In this document: one piece after another, positions 17,605 to 24,929 of the stretch
Numbering within the stretch: the stretch's first letter is position 1
How the letters are laid out: the number at the start of each line of letters is the position of its first letter
Assembly (NCBI RefSeq): GCF_042649125.1
Contig: NZ_JBHRYQ010000001.1
Span: 4,278,001 to 4,342,000, forward strand
DNA: 64,000 bases
Origin: Leadbetterella lacunae
GTDB taxonomy: Bacteria > Bacteroidota > Bacteroidia > Cytophagales > Spirosomataceae
Direction of reading: 5' to 3'
Notes under the pieces: generated by a model
Told to the model about the DNA's origin: nothing
Databases searched by the model: none
The model's input: the letters and a program-made list of their open reading frames with translations, nothing else
Position numbers and translations under genes: made by a program

Positions 17605-18207
17605 TTAATTTCTACTTGGGAAAATTCCGAATAAACAAATGCAAAAGTTTACTACTAAATAAGGCTGAAGATTGTTAAAAGGCACGTTCCCACCTGTATT
17701 TCCCACATTGATAGTTAATCCACTTGCATCAATCACGTTATCGTCAAAATAGTTGTTTTCTGTAAATTTTGGGGATTCGTCCATTATTTTTGGTCTTTGC
17801 CCATCACTTAAGGCAGCGGCTCCTTGACCAATTGCTCTGCCAATTGTAGCAAAACTATCAGCGGGGTCATCTCCTATTCTGAATTTTATGATACCACCGT
17901 GAGTTGCAGTATGTGCGTGTGAAGGTAGGTTTGGCGTTACAAGTGTAACAGTCTCTGTACCACCTAATTCACCAAGCGTGCGGGTACTTAAGCCTGCTCC
18001 ATGTCCTGCATGCATAGGTACTCTGCTTTGTAGATTTGGCAGACCAAAAGTAGTACGGCCATCACCGCCGTAGGTTGTGCCAAGAATTGAAAACAAGGCA
18101 GTATTTGAAGCAATTGCCAATAATTGACCATTACAAAAAGCCCATCCACGTGGGGCAAAATTTCCTCCAAACATATCGATTGAAGCTATAACCGGATCTC
18201 CAGACAT
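17605..18207 (-). CDS. Tail-collar-domain (MdpB-like) protein
   Basis: A 200-residue protein of the microcystin-dependent / phage tail-collar family. The N-terminus G-D-P-V-I-A-S-I-D-M-F-G-G-N-F-A-P-R-G-W is followed by F-C-N-G-Q-L-L-A-I and L-F-S-I-L-G-T-T-Y-G-G-D-G. The C-terminus N-L-Q-P-Y-L-V-V-N-F-C-I is also characteristic. No signal peptide. Such proteins occur in bacteria outside phages with unknown function. No phage gene lies nearby. It is 26 bases after the LRR gene and 32 before the peptide gene, implying one transcript. Confidence 0.9.
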   Translation of the reverse strand: MSGDPVIASIDMFGGNFAPRGWAFCNGQLLAIASNTALFSILGTTYGGDGRTTFGLPNLQSRVPMHAGHGAGLSTRTLGELGGTETVTLVTPNLPSHAHTATHGGIIKFRIGDDPADSFATIGRAIGQGAAALSDGQRPKIMDESPKFTENNYFDDNVIDASGLTINVGNTGGNVPFNNLQPYLVVNFCICLFGIFPSRN

Positions 18208-18233
18208 ATTATTTTTATTTAAGGTTTGAAAAA

Positions 18234-18809
18234 TTATTTACAAAATATATTAAGGTCTTCGAGTTGTCTAATTTGCTTTGGGCCAATGTTTGTATTTGGC
18301 ATGGCATGCACTACTTTAAGTTTAGTTTGCTTTTCGCTTAAACCATTAAATGCATCAATTTTATTGTCGGAACAGTATAAGTCACTAAGATTCAATAGGT
18401 TTTCAAGTGGTTTTAGGTCACTGATGGAGTTAATGTGGCAATACAGCTCTTCTAAGTTTGCGAGGTTTTCTATGCCTGCTAAACTTTCTATTTCGTTGTT
18501 ATTAACATATAGTTTTTGCAATTTTTTATGATACTCTAATTCTCTTAATCCTTTGATTTTGTGAAAAGTGAATATCAATATTTCGAGATGCTTTAAATCG
18601 CTTAAACCTGATAAGTCAGAAAGCTCTTCTGTAAAATTTGCATAAGGGCCCTGAGGTCCAACTATTCTAAGAACTTTCAGATTTAGGATGTCTTCTATCT
18701 CTGTTTCCGTAGGTTCTTCGGTCTCTTTTTTATTTAGTACAACGGTAGAAAATGCCCTTTGCCACTGTTGACTAAGGCTGTTCCACCAATTTAGGTTTTT
18801 CGTTTTCAT
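18234..18809 (-). CDS. Leucine-rich-repeat protein
   Basis: A 191-residue protein starting at the ATG at 18807-18809 (M-K-T-K-N-L-N-W-W); a TTG start 12 codons earlier is possible. After a Trp-rich N-terminal segment (N-W-W-N-S-L-S-Q-Q-W), about four to five SDS22-like repeats of 21-22 residues follow, such as L-Q-K-L-Y-V-N-N-N-E-I and L-E-E-L-Y-C-H-I-N-S-I. LRR folds mediate protein contacts. No signal peptide; likely cytosolic. It is the first gene of the leftward unit with collar protein and peptide, so it may bind an enzyme or peptide of the locus. Function unknown. Confidence 0.82.
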   Translation of the reverse strand: MKTKNLNWWNSLSQQWQRAFSTVVLNKKETEEPTETEIEDILNLKVLRIVGPQGPYANFTEELSDLSGLSDLKHLEILIFTFHKIKGLRELEYHKKLQKLYVNNNEIESLAGIENLANLEELYCHINSISDLKPLENLLNLSDLYCSDNKIDAFNGLSEKQTKLKVVHAMPNTNIGPKQIRQLEDLNIFCK

Positions 18810-18862
18810 GGCTATTTCGTTTTCTATGCTTTTTCTAGAAGACAAACTCTCATACTAATTTG

Positions 18863-18925
18863 CCTACTAAAAAGCGATAGGTTGCTTTTTTGGTATTGTT
18901 GTATTTCCTATTAAAAACTATTAGG
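18863..18925. promoter_or_regulatory. Two CCTA-N11-TAGG dyads upstream of the LRR unit
   Basis: CCTA (18863-18866) and TAGG (18878-18881), then CCTA (18907-18910) and TAGG (18922-18925), each with an 11-base spacer and centres 44 bases apart, about four helical turns. TAGGTTGCTTTTTTGGT here resembles TAGGTATTTTTTGGT at 14516-14530. Probably operator sites for the leftward promoter. Confidence 0.45.
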
Positions 18926-19040
18926 AAGGTTATCCGTAAAGGCTTTATCTAGAAAATCAGTTTAGTTGATATGGAAAATGGTATTATTAGATATCATGTT
19001 ATTTGTGTTACAAAGTTGGCTTATTCTGTGCTCTCAGTTA

Positions 19041-19086
19041 CGGGTAAAATTGCCTATTGTTTAAAACAGGTATTTTTACCCATAGC
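19041..19086. promoter_or_regulatory. Large imperfect palindrome upstream of the hydroxylase unit
   Basis: GGGTAAAAT at about 19042 pairs with TTTTTACCC at about 19073-19081, and CCTA (19053-19056) opposes CAGG (19067-19070) over a 10-base spacer. CAGGTATTTTTACCC is identical to the element at 14481-14510; the 18 bases of the CCT...AGG dyad match at 14 positions. Ends about 135 bases before the hydroxylase start codon. Confidence 0.5.
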
Positions 19087-19218
19087 CTTTTGTTTTTTTA
19101 CCGATTCCTTTGTAATCCTTAGCAGAAGGTGCTTTTTGATTATCCTATGTGCTTTTTTCGATGCATGAAAATTATAAGAAATAACTCTTTTTGAGAATAA
19201 AAACTCAACACCTATTAC

Positions 19219-19899
19219 ATGGAAACATATAAATTCACTTCGGTTTTTGATGTTCAAAAATTAAGGCACGACTTGGGTATTTGTCAGGGAAATTCATGGA
19301 GAAGCCATTTTAATGCCTCTGACTATTCAGGCACTTGGTCAAGTTTTTCCTTAAGGTCTATTTCTGGATTAGAAAACGACATTTTGGCCACTGCCAATGC
19401 TCCATATAAAGACACGCCCACCCTCGAAAAATGTACTTATTTTAAAGAAATAGTAGATTCTTTTAAATGTGAAAAAGAAGCCATTAGACTGCTGTCGCTT
19501 GCTCCCAATAGTTACATAAAAGAACACACAGACCCAGACGGCGGCTATCAAGATGGTTTTTTTAGGATTCATATACCGATCATGACCAACCCAAAAGTTG
19601 AATTTAAGCTAAACGGCAAGTTGCTGCCCATGCAAGCAGGGGAATGTTGGTATGCCAATTTTAGTTTGCCCCACTTTGTGTCTAATTTTGGTGAGGAAGA
19701 AAGGGTACATTTGGTAATAGACTGCATTAGGAATGAATGGTCAGACGCACTTTTTGGAGACATTGGGTATGATTTTGATAAAGAAAAAGCAGTAGTCAAA
19801 GATCCAAAAATCACACGATTGATTATACAAGAATTAACCAACCAAAACTCTGAAGCTGCCCAAAAATTAATAGCAGAGTTAATGTTAGAACTCACCTAA
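19219..19899 (+). CDS. Aspartyl/asparaginyl beta-hydroxylase-family protein
   Basis: A 226-residue Fe(II)/2-oxoglutarate dioxygenase of the Asp_Arg_Hydrox family. The iron site is H103-x-D105 in E-H-T-D-P-D and H152 in L-P-H-F-V-S-N. R-I-H-I-P-I (116-121) and R-V-H-L-V-I-D (162-168) are typical co-substrate strands. Relatives hydroxylate Asp or Asn side chains. It is followed by a sulfotransferase gene with a one-base gap (TAA-A-GTG), so the two are almost certainly co-translated. A tailoring role on the Asp/Asn-containing candidate peptide is inference. Confidence 0.83.
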   Translation: METYKFTSVFDVQKLRHDLGICQGNSWRSHFNASDYSGTWSSFSLRSISGLENDILATANAPYKDTPTLEKCTYFKEIVDSFKCEKEAIRLLSLAPNSYIKEHTDPDGGYQDGFFRIHIPIMTNPKVEFKLNGKLLPMQAGECWYANFSLPHFVSNFGEEERVHLVIDCIRNEWSDALFGDIGYDFDKEKAVVKDPKITRLIIQELTNQNSEAAQKLIAELMLELT

Positions 19900-19900
19900 A

Positions 19901-20857
19901 GTGGAGCAACAGGGCATTAAAAACTGGATACCATTTAAGTTGGATTTTAGAGAAAATTCAATTCTGTGTAAATGGGTGCACTTGGCTGATAAACAATTTA
20001 TTGAGCCTTTTTTTCAAGACACGGTTTCGATATGTTCTGTTTTTGAAGAAAATAAAAAAATATATAAATCTGCGTCTACGCTTGAGGGGTTAATTACTTT
20101 GGCTGAATCGCTTCCTGAAGTAAAACCAACTGCATTTGTTTTTCATGTTTCAAGGTGTGGCTCAACTTTACTGAGTCAGCTTTTGGCCTTGGATAGTCAA
20201 AATGTAGTGATTTCAGAAGCTCCAATTTTGGATGATGTGTTGAGAGAATTACGATTTAGCAATGAAAACTTTACGGATAGGTGTTTAGATGAAGTATTTA
20301 AAGCAGTAGTTAAGTTTTTAGGCCAAAAAAGAACAGAAATCCAAAATCACTTTATTGTTAAATTAGACAGTTGGCATATATTTTATGTAGATATTTTAAG
20401 AAAACTCTACCCCGATGTGCCCTTCGTTTTTTCTTACAGACAACCCGATGAGGTTATCAACTCGCACCTCAAAGAGCGAGGTATGCACATGGTGGCAGGT
20501 TTAATTCAGCCTGAATTGTTTGGCTTTGAATTTCAAAAATCAATAGAACTTTCGCCTGCTGAGTTTATTACCAAGGTTTTGGAGCGGTATTTTGAGGAAA
20601 TTCATGCATTTGTAAAAAAAGACAGTAACTGCGTTTTGCTTGATTACGGCGATGGCGTTTGGCAGAATTTCGAGAAAATGTGTGGCTATCTAAAATTGGA
20701 GTTACCAAAGGAAGTTAAACTTAAAGCCCAAGAGCGATTAAAATATCACAGTAAAAGGCCTTCGCTAACCTTTGATGAAGATAAAGTTGTGCGAGAATTG
20801 GATAATTCTCAACAAAAATTGATGGAGCTTTTTGATAGGTTAAATGATTGTAAATAA
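19901..20857 (+). CDS. Sulfotransferase-family protein
   Basis: A 318-residue protein starting with GTG directly after the hydroxylase stop; no closer ATG precedes the conserved part. The PAPS 5'-phosphosulfate loop is H-V-S-R-C-G-S-T-L-L at about 82-91, and the 3'-phosphate region is V-F-S-Y-R-Q-P-D-E-V near 182-192. No signal peptide, so a cytosolic acceptor is expected. Hydroxyl groups made by the hydroxylase would be plausible acceptors, but the acceptor is not shown by sequence. Confidence 0.78.
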   Translation: MEQQGIKNWIPFKLDFRENSILCKWVHLADKQFIEPFFQDTVSICSVFEENKKIYKSASTLEGLITLAESLPEVKPTAFVFHVSRCGSTLLSQLLALDSQNVVISEAPILDDVLRELRFSNENFTDRCLDEVFKAVVKFLGQKRTEIQNHFIVKLDSWHIFYVDILRKLYPDVPFVFSYRQPDEVINSHLKERGMHMVAGLIQPELFGFEFQKSIELSPAEFITKVLERYFEEIHAFVKKDSNCVLLDYGDGVWQNFEKMCGYLKLELPKEVKLKAQERLKYHSKRPSLTFDEDKVVRELDNSQQKLMELFDRLNDCK

Positions 20858-20876
20858 ATCCATTACATTTTTTATT

Positions 20877-21521
20877 TTACAAGTATTTGTGAGAGCCGTC
20901 ACAAGTGGGCATTCTTTTCGAATGGCCACAGGTGCAGTCATTTATGCCTTTGCCGCTTAATATTTTGGGGGTATATTTTTCAATTCTATCGAGTCTAGAT
21001 TTCGCTTGTTTGGCTCCCGAAAAATACAAGTTATACGCCCGCTGTCTTCCAGGAGTAAGTGCTGTAAAAGCCGCTTTGAAAGTGACATCGGCATCAAGTT
21101 TGGTTTGAAGCTCTTCGACTAGCACCAATTCATCATTACTTTTAAAAGGAACTTCAATTCCTGCTTTTTCTACTTCAATGGCCTCAAATATGTATGCTTT
21201 TAGGGTTGCTTTAAGCGTAGTAATTTGTTCTAATTCCGTGATTTTTACTATGCGAGCCGACTGCGTGTTTTCGCCCTGTTTTACCAAAATGCCCGCCTTG
21301 TCTTGTAGTAATACTCCTTTGAAAAAACTGAGGACACAAAAATCTTTGAAACCACCAATAATACAAATGTTTTTTCCTTTAAATGAATAGCACGGCTGTT
21401 TCCACTTTAAGTCTTCGGTTAGGCCGCAGTCACGTAATATTATTCGCAATTGCTCAAGTTCGGCTTTCCATTTTTTAATGTTTTCAAAAAATACGTCTAC
21501 TTCGGGGTTTGGGGCGTTCAT
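20877..21521 (-). CDS. YdeI/DUF1801-type protein fused to a CDGSH Fe-S motif
   Basis: A 214-residue protein. Residues about 5-120 are DUF1801-like (E-D-L-K-W-K-Q-P-C-Y) and 140-190 are the YdeI / OmpD-associated region (A-L-T-P-G-R-Q-R-A-Y). The last 19 residues add C196-T-C198-G-H-S-K-R-M-P-T-C207-D-G-S-H211, an exact match to the C-x-C-x2-S-x3-P-x-C-D-G-S-H consensus for a 3Cys-1His [2Fe-2S] cluster. Function unknown; the cluster suggests redox or cluster transfer. A tandem paralogue without the tail lies 21 bases away. Confidence 0.88.
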   Translation of the reverse strand: MNAPNPEVDVFFENIKKWKAELEQLRIILRDCGLTEDLKWKQPCYSFKGKNICIIGGFKDFCVLSFFKGVLLQDKAGILVKQGENTQSARIVKITELEQITTLKATLKAYIFEAIEVEKAGIEVPFKSNDELVLVEELQTKLDADVTFKAAFTALTPGRQRAYNLYFSGAKQAKSRLDRIEKYTPKILSGKGINDCTCGHSKRMPTCDGSHKYL

Positions 21522-21542
21522 GTAGTTCTAATAAGTTTTATA

Positions 21543-22121
21543 TCAATCATTTAGTCCTTTTCCTTCTAAGATCATCGGGATGTATTTCTCTACTCTAGCC
21601 TCCCTGGTTTTAGATTGCTTGGGTTGCGAAAAGTTTAACAAATAAGCTCTTTGGCGACCTGGCGTGAGTGCCTCAAAGGCGGCTTTTAGCTTTGGCATTT
21701 CGTCTAATTTGGTTTGAAACTCTTCGGCTACTTCAAATTCCTTCGCTTTTTTGAGTTCCACTTTTATACCGGCCTTGTCTAATTCAATGGCTTCAAAAAT
21801 ATATGCTTTTAATGTAGCCTCTAAGTTTTCTATTTCTGCTAAACTGGTAAAACGCATTTGTCTGGCCGCTTGCACGTTTTCAGTTTGTTGGATCAATATG
21901 CCGTCTGCGTCTTGAATCAATGCACCCTGAAAAAACAATACGGCACAATACTCTTTAAAGCCATGAATAAGTACGATGTTTCCTTTGTGGTGAATGTAAC
22001 ACGGACAGCCCCATTTTAGCTCTTCTATCAAGCCACACGAAAGTATTATACTTCTAAGTTTTTTGTATTCTTCTTGCCATTGCTTGGCCTTGGTGAAGTA
22101 AAAATCTACTTTTGGGTTCAT
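21543..22121 (-). CDS. YdeI/DUF1801-type protein, paralogue without CDGSH tail
   Basis: A 192-residue protein with the same layout as its downstream neighbour: E-E-L-K-W-G-C-P-C-Y near 36, and A-L-T-P-G-R-Q-R-A-Y in the second half. It ends at G-K-G-L-N-D, exactly where the neighbour continues into C-T-C-G. The pair therefore looks like a tandem duplication in which the tail was lost or gained. Cytosolic; unknown function. Both genes share the strand and lie 21 bases apart, so they are probably co-transcribed. Confidence 0.87.
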   Translation of the reverse strand: MNPKVDFYFTKAKQWQEEYKKLRSIILSCGLIEELKWGCPCYIHHKGNIVLIHGFKEYCAVLFFQGALIQDADGILIQQTENVQAARQMRFTSLAEIENLEATLKAYIFEAIELDKAGIKVELKKAKEFEVAEEFQTKLDEMPKLKAAFEALTPGRQRAYLLNFSQPKQSKTREARVEKYIPMILEGKGLND

Positions 22122-22249
22122 CTTTATCAGATTAAGTGATAAATAAAGTCTAATCTCAATTTTTAAAAAAGCCGCTTCATTTGTCTATTAAAACGAAGGT
22201 AAGAAAAGGTTTTTTTATTTTCAATTTACTGCATATTCGCAAAGGCTTT

Positions 22250-22896
22250 TTAACTATTGTCTTTTGGTATTTTAGCACCTAAAAATACAAGCCATGCCAA
22301 AAATATCACCTCACCAAATGTCATGAATTCGCATCCATTAATTATGTTTTCAGCTGCTGGAAATAAGATTTTGATAAATGAACCTGCTAAATAACCGATG
22401 CCCCGATAATCACTATAGGACCCAAAACTTTAGGGAAATACCCGGATTTGTAGACCAGGTAACCAAGAGGAAATAACCATAAACCCCAAAATATGGCGGC
22501 TATTACTACTCCCATTTTGTGTAAATACAAGAAAAGCTCCAACAATTCGGGGTTATTTAGGGTTTTCAAAACCGCTAAATAGTTGAGTTCATTAAGCATG
22601 GCAATGGGTACGCCCACAAGTGTAAAAATCAACATTAAAGTTGCTTGAGTTTTGTGAATGTGTTTAAAAAAGTGGTACAGTAAAACCGCGGCACAAATGT
22701 ATATTAATTGGGTAAGGAGACTAGCGGCGATGCCGGCTCTGAAAACTAGCTCGTTTGCTAAAATATTCTGTGCGGTTAAAGTGAGATCATTTGCTACTAA
22801 TAGTTTGCTTGGAATATACATGATGCCAAACATACCGGTGAGCATCCAAATCGGATATAGAATTCTGAGCGAAGTGAGTGTTTTTCGGAGTGACAT
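22250..22896 (-). pseudogene. DUF4386 membrane protein with frameshift near 22401-22404
   Basis: From the ATG at 22894-22896 a 169-residue frame with several membrane segments (L-Y-P-I-W-M-L-T-G, G-Y-F-P-K-V-L-G) runs into a TAG at 22387-22389. In the next frame the family C-terminus continues as G-Y-L-A-G-S-F-I-K-I-L-F-P and ends at TAA 22250-22252. One extra G in the GGGG run (minus strand, 22401-22404) would restore I-I-G-G-I-G-Y-L and a normal protein of about 215 residues. Either a real disabling mutation or a sequencing error. Confidence 0.8.
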
Positions 22897-23410
22897 GCTT
22901 TAAGGTGTTTATTTTAAACAAAATAGGTGTAGTTATTTAGAAAAAACTAAAGAGCTTTATAGAAATGTTGATGAAAATTGACAAGAGGATATTATCTCTT
23001 TTGAAAGGAGTCGATACGAAATTTTAATTGTAATAATTGACTGGTGGTCAGCGATAACTGTCTTGAATATTTTCAACTTTTATTTTAGCCCGTGTTTACT
23101 ACTGTTTAAACTTAGGTTTTTGTGGGCATAGTTTTTTGAACATTACTTTAATTCAAAACATGCATAAATGCCCCGCGGCATGGGATAGTAATGGAGCTCT
23201 TTTGGCTGGCCTTTGGCCTGACAAAAAGCGGGAATGGATAGCCCGGTGCCTGGCGAAGACGGCAGCCGCCCTAATAATATTGTATTTGTTGTTTTGTATT
23301 CGAGTAAGTGCTTGAGATTTAGGTGGAAAATGAGTTAGATTTTGTTTTAAAAATTTGATTGTAAACCGTTGAAGAATCTTATATTTACGCAACTATTTTA
23401 TTTGACCTAT
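22897..23410. other. Intergenic region with a GC-rich insert
   Basis: About 514 bases without a convincing gene between the divergent DUF4386 gene and the DUF1593 lipoprotein gene. Most is AT-rich; the middle contains a sharply GC-rich block at about 23168-23275, described separately. Confidence 0.6.
23168..23275. other. GC-rich extragenic element with hairpins
   Basis: A roughly 100-base GC-rich block in AT-rich DNA. Hairpins: ATGCC-CCGC-GGCAT (23168-23181); a long arm CTTTTGGCTGGCC-TTT-GGCC...CAAAAAG (about 23199-23228); CGGG-N9-CCCG (23229-23245, around AATGGATAG). No codon structure. From memory, similar GGGAT...AGCGG...ATAGCCCG blocks recur between genes in many Bacteroidota genomes; that needs a search to confirm. 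Could be a structured RNA or a dispersed repeat. Confidence 0.5.
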
Positions 23411-24922
23411 ATGAAAAATCTACTTTTGGCGGTATTGGCTTCATGTTTTTTGTGGGCTTGTGTGAATTCTGAGCCTATCAAAAGGGCCAAACCTAGGACC
23501 ATAATTACGACCGATGGCGAAATAGACGATGTGGATTCGTTTGTGAGAATGTTGCTCTACGCTAACGAATTTAAGATTGAAGGCTTGGTGTACAGCAGCT
23601 CCATGTGGCATTACAAAGGCGACGGCAAAGGCACTACGTTTGTGTCAGAAATGGAGATGACCAAACAGATATATCCCAAACCGCGGACAGACCTAAGATG
23701 GGCGGGTGTAAACTGGATTCAGGACTTGCTGAAGGCTTATGCTGAGGTGTATCCGTCATTAAGTAAAAACGGAGAGGGATTTCCTTCTGCTGAAGAATTG
23801 GGTGGTTTGGTAAAAGTTGGCAATATAGATTTTGAAGGTGAAATGGCAATAGATACCGAGGGCTCAAACTGGATAAAAGAGAAGTTGTTAGACAGTGACT
23901 ATAGCCCCATTTATCTGCAAGCATGGGGCGGAACAAATACCATAGCGAGGGCCTTAAAGTCGATAGAAGAAACCTATAGTGGGAAAGAAAATTGGAAGGA
24001 GATTTATAAAAAAGTGTCTGAAAAGGCGATTATTTACACGATAATGGACCAAGACGCTACCTATAAAAACTATGTGGCGAAGGCGTGGCCTGATATAAAA
24101 GTGTTGTATAATTCTAACCAGTTTTTTGTGTTGGCGTATCCTTGGAAATCGGTTATGCCCAAGGATTTGCAGAAGTATTTTGACGGGAAGTTTATGGGTG
24201 AAAACATAATAAACGACCACGGTCCGCTAATGAAAATGTACTATAGTTACGGTGATGGGCAAAAACAGACAGGCGATGAGGAGCACATTCATGGTGACCC
24301 TAATAAAATGACGAATGCCCAATGGGGGAGTTTTGTGAAATATGATTTTATATCCGAAGGAGACTCTCCGGCGTATTTACACTTGATAGATGTGGGTCTT
24401 ATGAACTTAGACCACCCAGACTATGGCGGGTGGGGCGGAAGATTGGTGCAAAGTAAAACCAATCCAAACCGTTGGGAAGACGGTGTTACTGCGGCCGATT
24501 ATAACCCACAAAAAGATACTTTAGATTTAGCTTACGCACAATTGCGATGGTTGGCAGCTATTCAAAACGATTTTGCAGCTCGGGCAGACTGGTGCGTAAA
24601 ACCCTTCGAGGAGTGTAATCACCCTCCTGTGGTGGCAGCAAAAGCCATGACATTCCGATCAGCCATAGCAGGTGAAACGGTAAATTTTGGGGTTAATGCC
24701 ACAGACCCTGACGGAGATAAAATGAAAATTAGATTTTGGGAATATAGAGAGGCGGGGAAAAATAGCAGTGCCGTAGCAGTGTCTTATCATGAGGACCTTG
24801 CGAGTGTTAAAATACCAGAAACTGCGAAAGCTGGAGACACTTATCACATTATCTGTGAAGTGGAGGATGAGGGAAAACCCGCTCTCACACGATACGCCCG
24901 TTGGGTGTTTACCGTAAATTAG
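23411..24922 (+). CDS. DUF1593 nucleoside-hydrolase-like lipoprotein
   Basis: A 503-residue protein starting at the ATG at 23411. The lipobox is L-W-A-C with Cys near residue 17, so it is lipid-anchored. The N-terminal domain (about 30-290) carries T-T-D-G-E-I-D-D-V-D-S-F, an acidic metal-site motif like that of nucleoside hydrolases, and W-G-G-T-N-T. An Ig-like C-terminal domain covers about 410-503. DUF1593 proteins are often found among plant-polysaccharide degradation genes; the activity is not established. It points toward the pectate lyase gene and is eight bases from its stop, in convergent orientation. Confidence 0.82.
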   Translation: MKNLLLAVLASCFLWACVNSEPIKRAKPRTIITTDGEIDDVDSFVRMLLYANEFKIEGLVYSSSMWHYKGDGKGTTFVSEMEMTKQIYPKPRTDLRWAGVNWIQDLLKAYAEVYPSLSKNGEGFPSAEELGGLVKVGNIDFEGEMAIDTEGSNWIKEKLLDSDYSPIYLQAWGGTNTIARALKSIEETYSGKENWKEIYKKVSEKAIIYTIMDQDATYKNYVAKAWPDIKVLYNSNQFFVLAYPWKSVMPKDLQKYFDGKFMGENIINDHGPLMKMYYSYGDGQKQTGDEEHIHGDPNKMTNAQWGSFVKYDFISEGDSPAYLHLIDVGLMNLDHPDYGGWGGRLVQSKTNPNRWEDGVTAADYNPQKDTLDLAYAQLRWLAAIQNDFAARADWCVKPFEECNHPPVVAAKAMTFRSAIAGETVNFGVNATDPDGDKMKIRFWEYREAGKNSSAVAVSYHEDLASVKIPETAKAGDTYHIICEVEDEGKPALTRYARWVFTVN

Positions 24923-24929
24923 GGCTTGA

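Larger units (their letters stand above)
18810..19218. other. Divergent intergenic control region
   Basis: About 409 bases between the leftward LRR unit and the rightward hydroxylase-sulfotransferase unit. A short open frame on the plus strand (18971-19168) overlaps the dyad element and has no family features, so it is not called. The region is dominated by three inverted repeats, listed separately. Confidence 0.6.

Noticed and set aside
17605..18207. Prophage or phage-tail-like module suggested by the tail-collar protein
   Set aside because: No capsid, portal, terminase, sheath, baseplate or integrase genes lie nearby; MdpB-like collar proteins occur on their own in bacteria.
18971..19168. 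65-codon plus-strand open frame before the hydroxylase gene
   Set aside because: Overlaps the large palindrome, has no family motif or leader-like pattern, and resembles chance opening in AT-rich DNA.
22250..22896. DUF4386 gene as an intact short protein of 169 residues
   Set aside because: The missing family C-terminus is present in the next frame immediately downstream, so truncation by frameshift explains it better.
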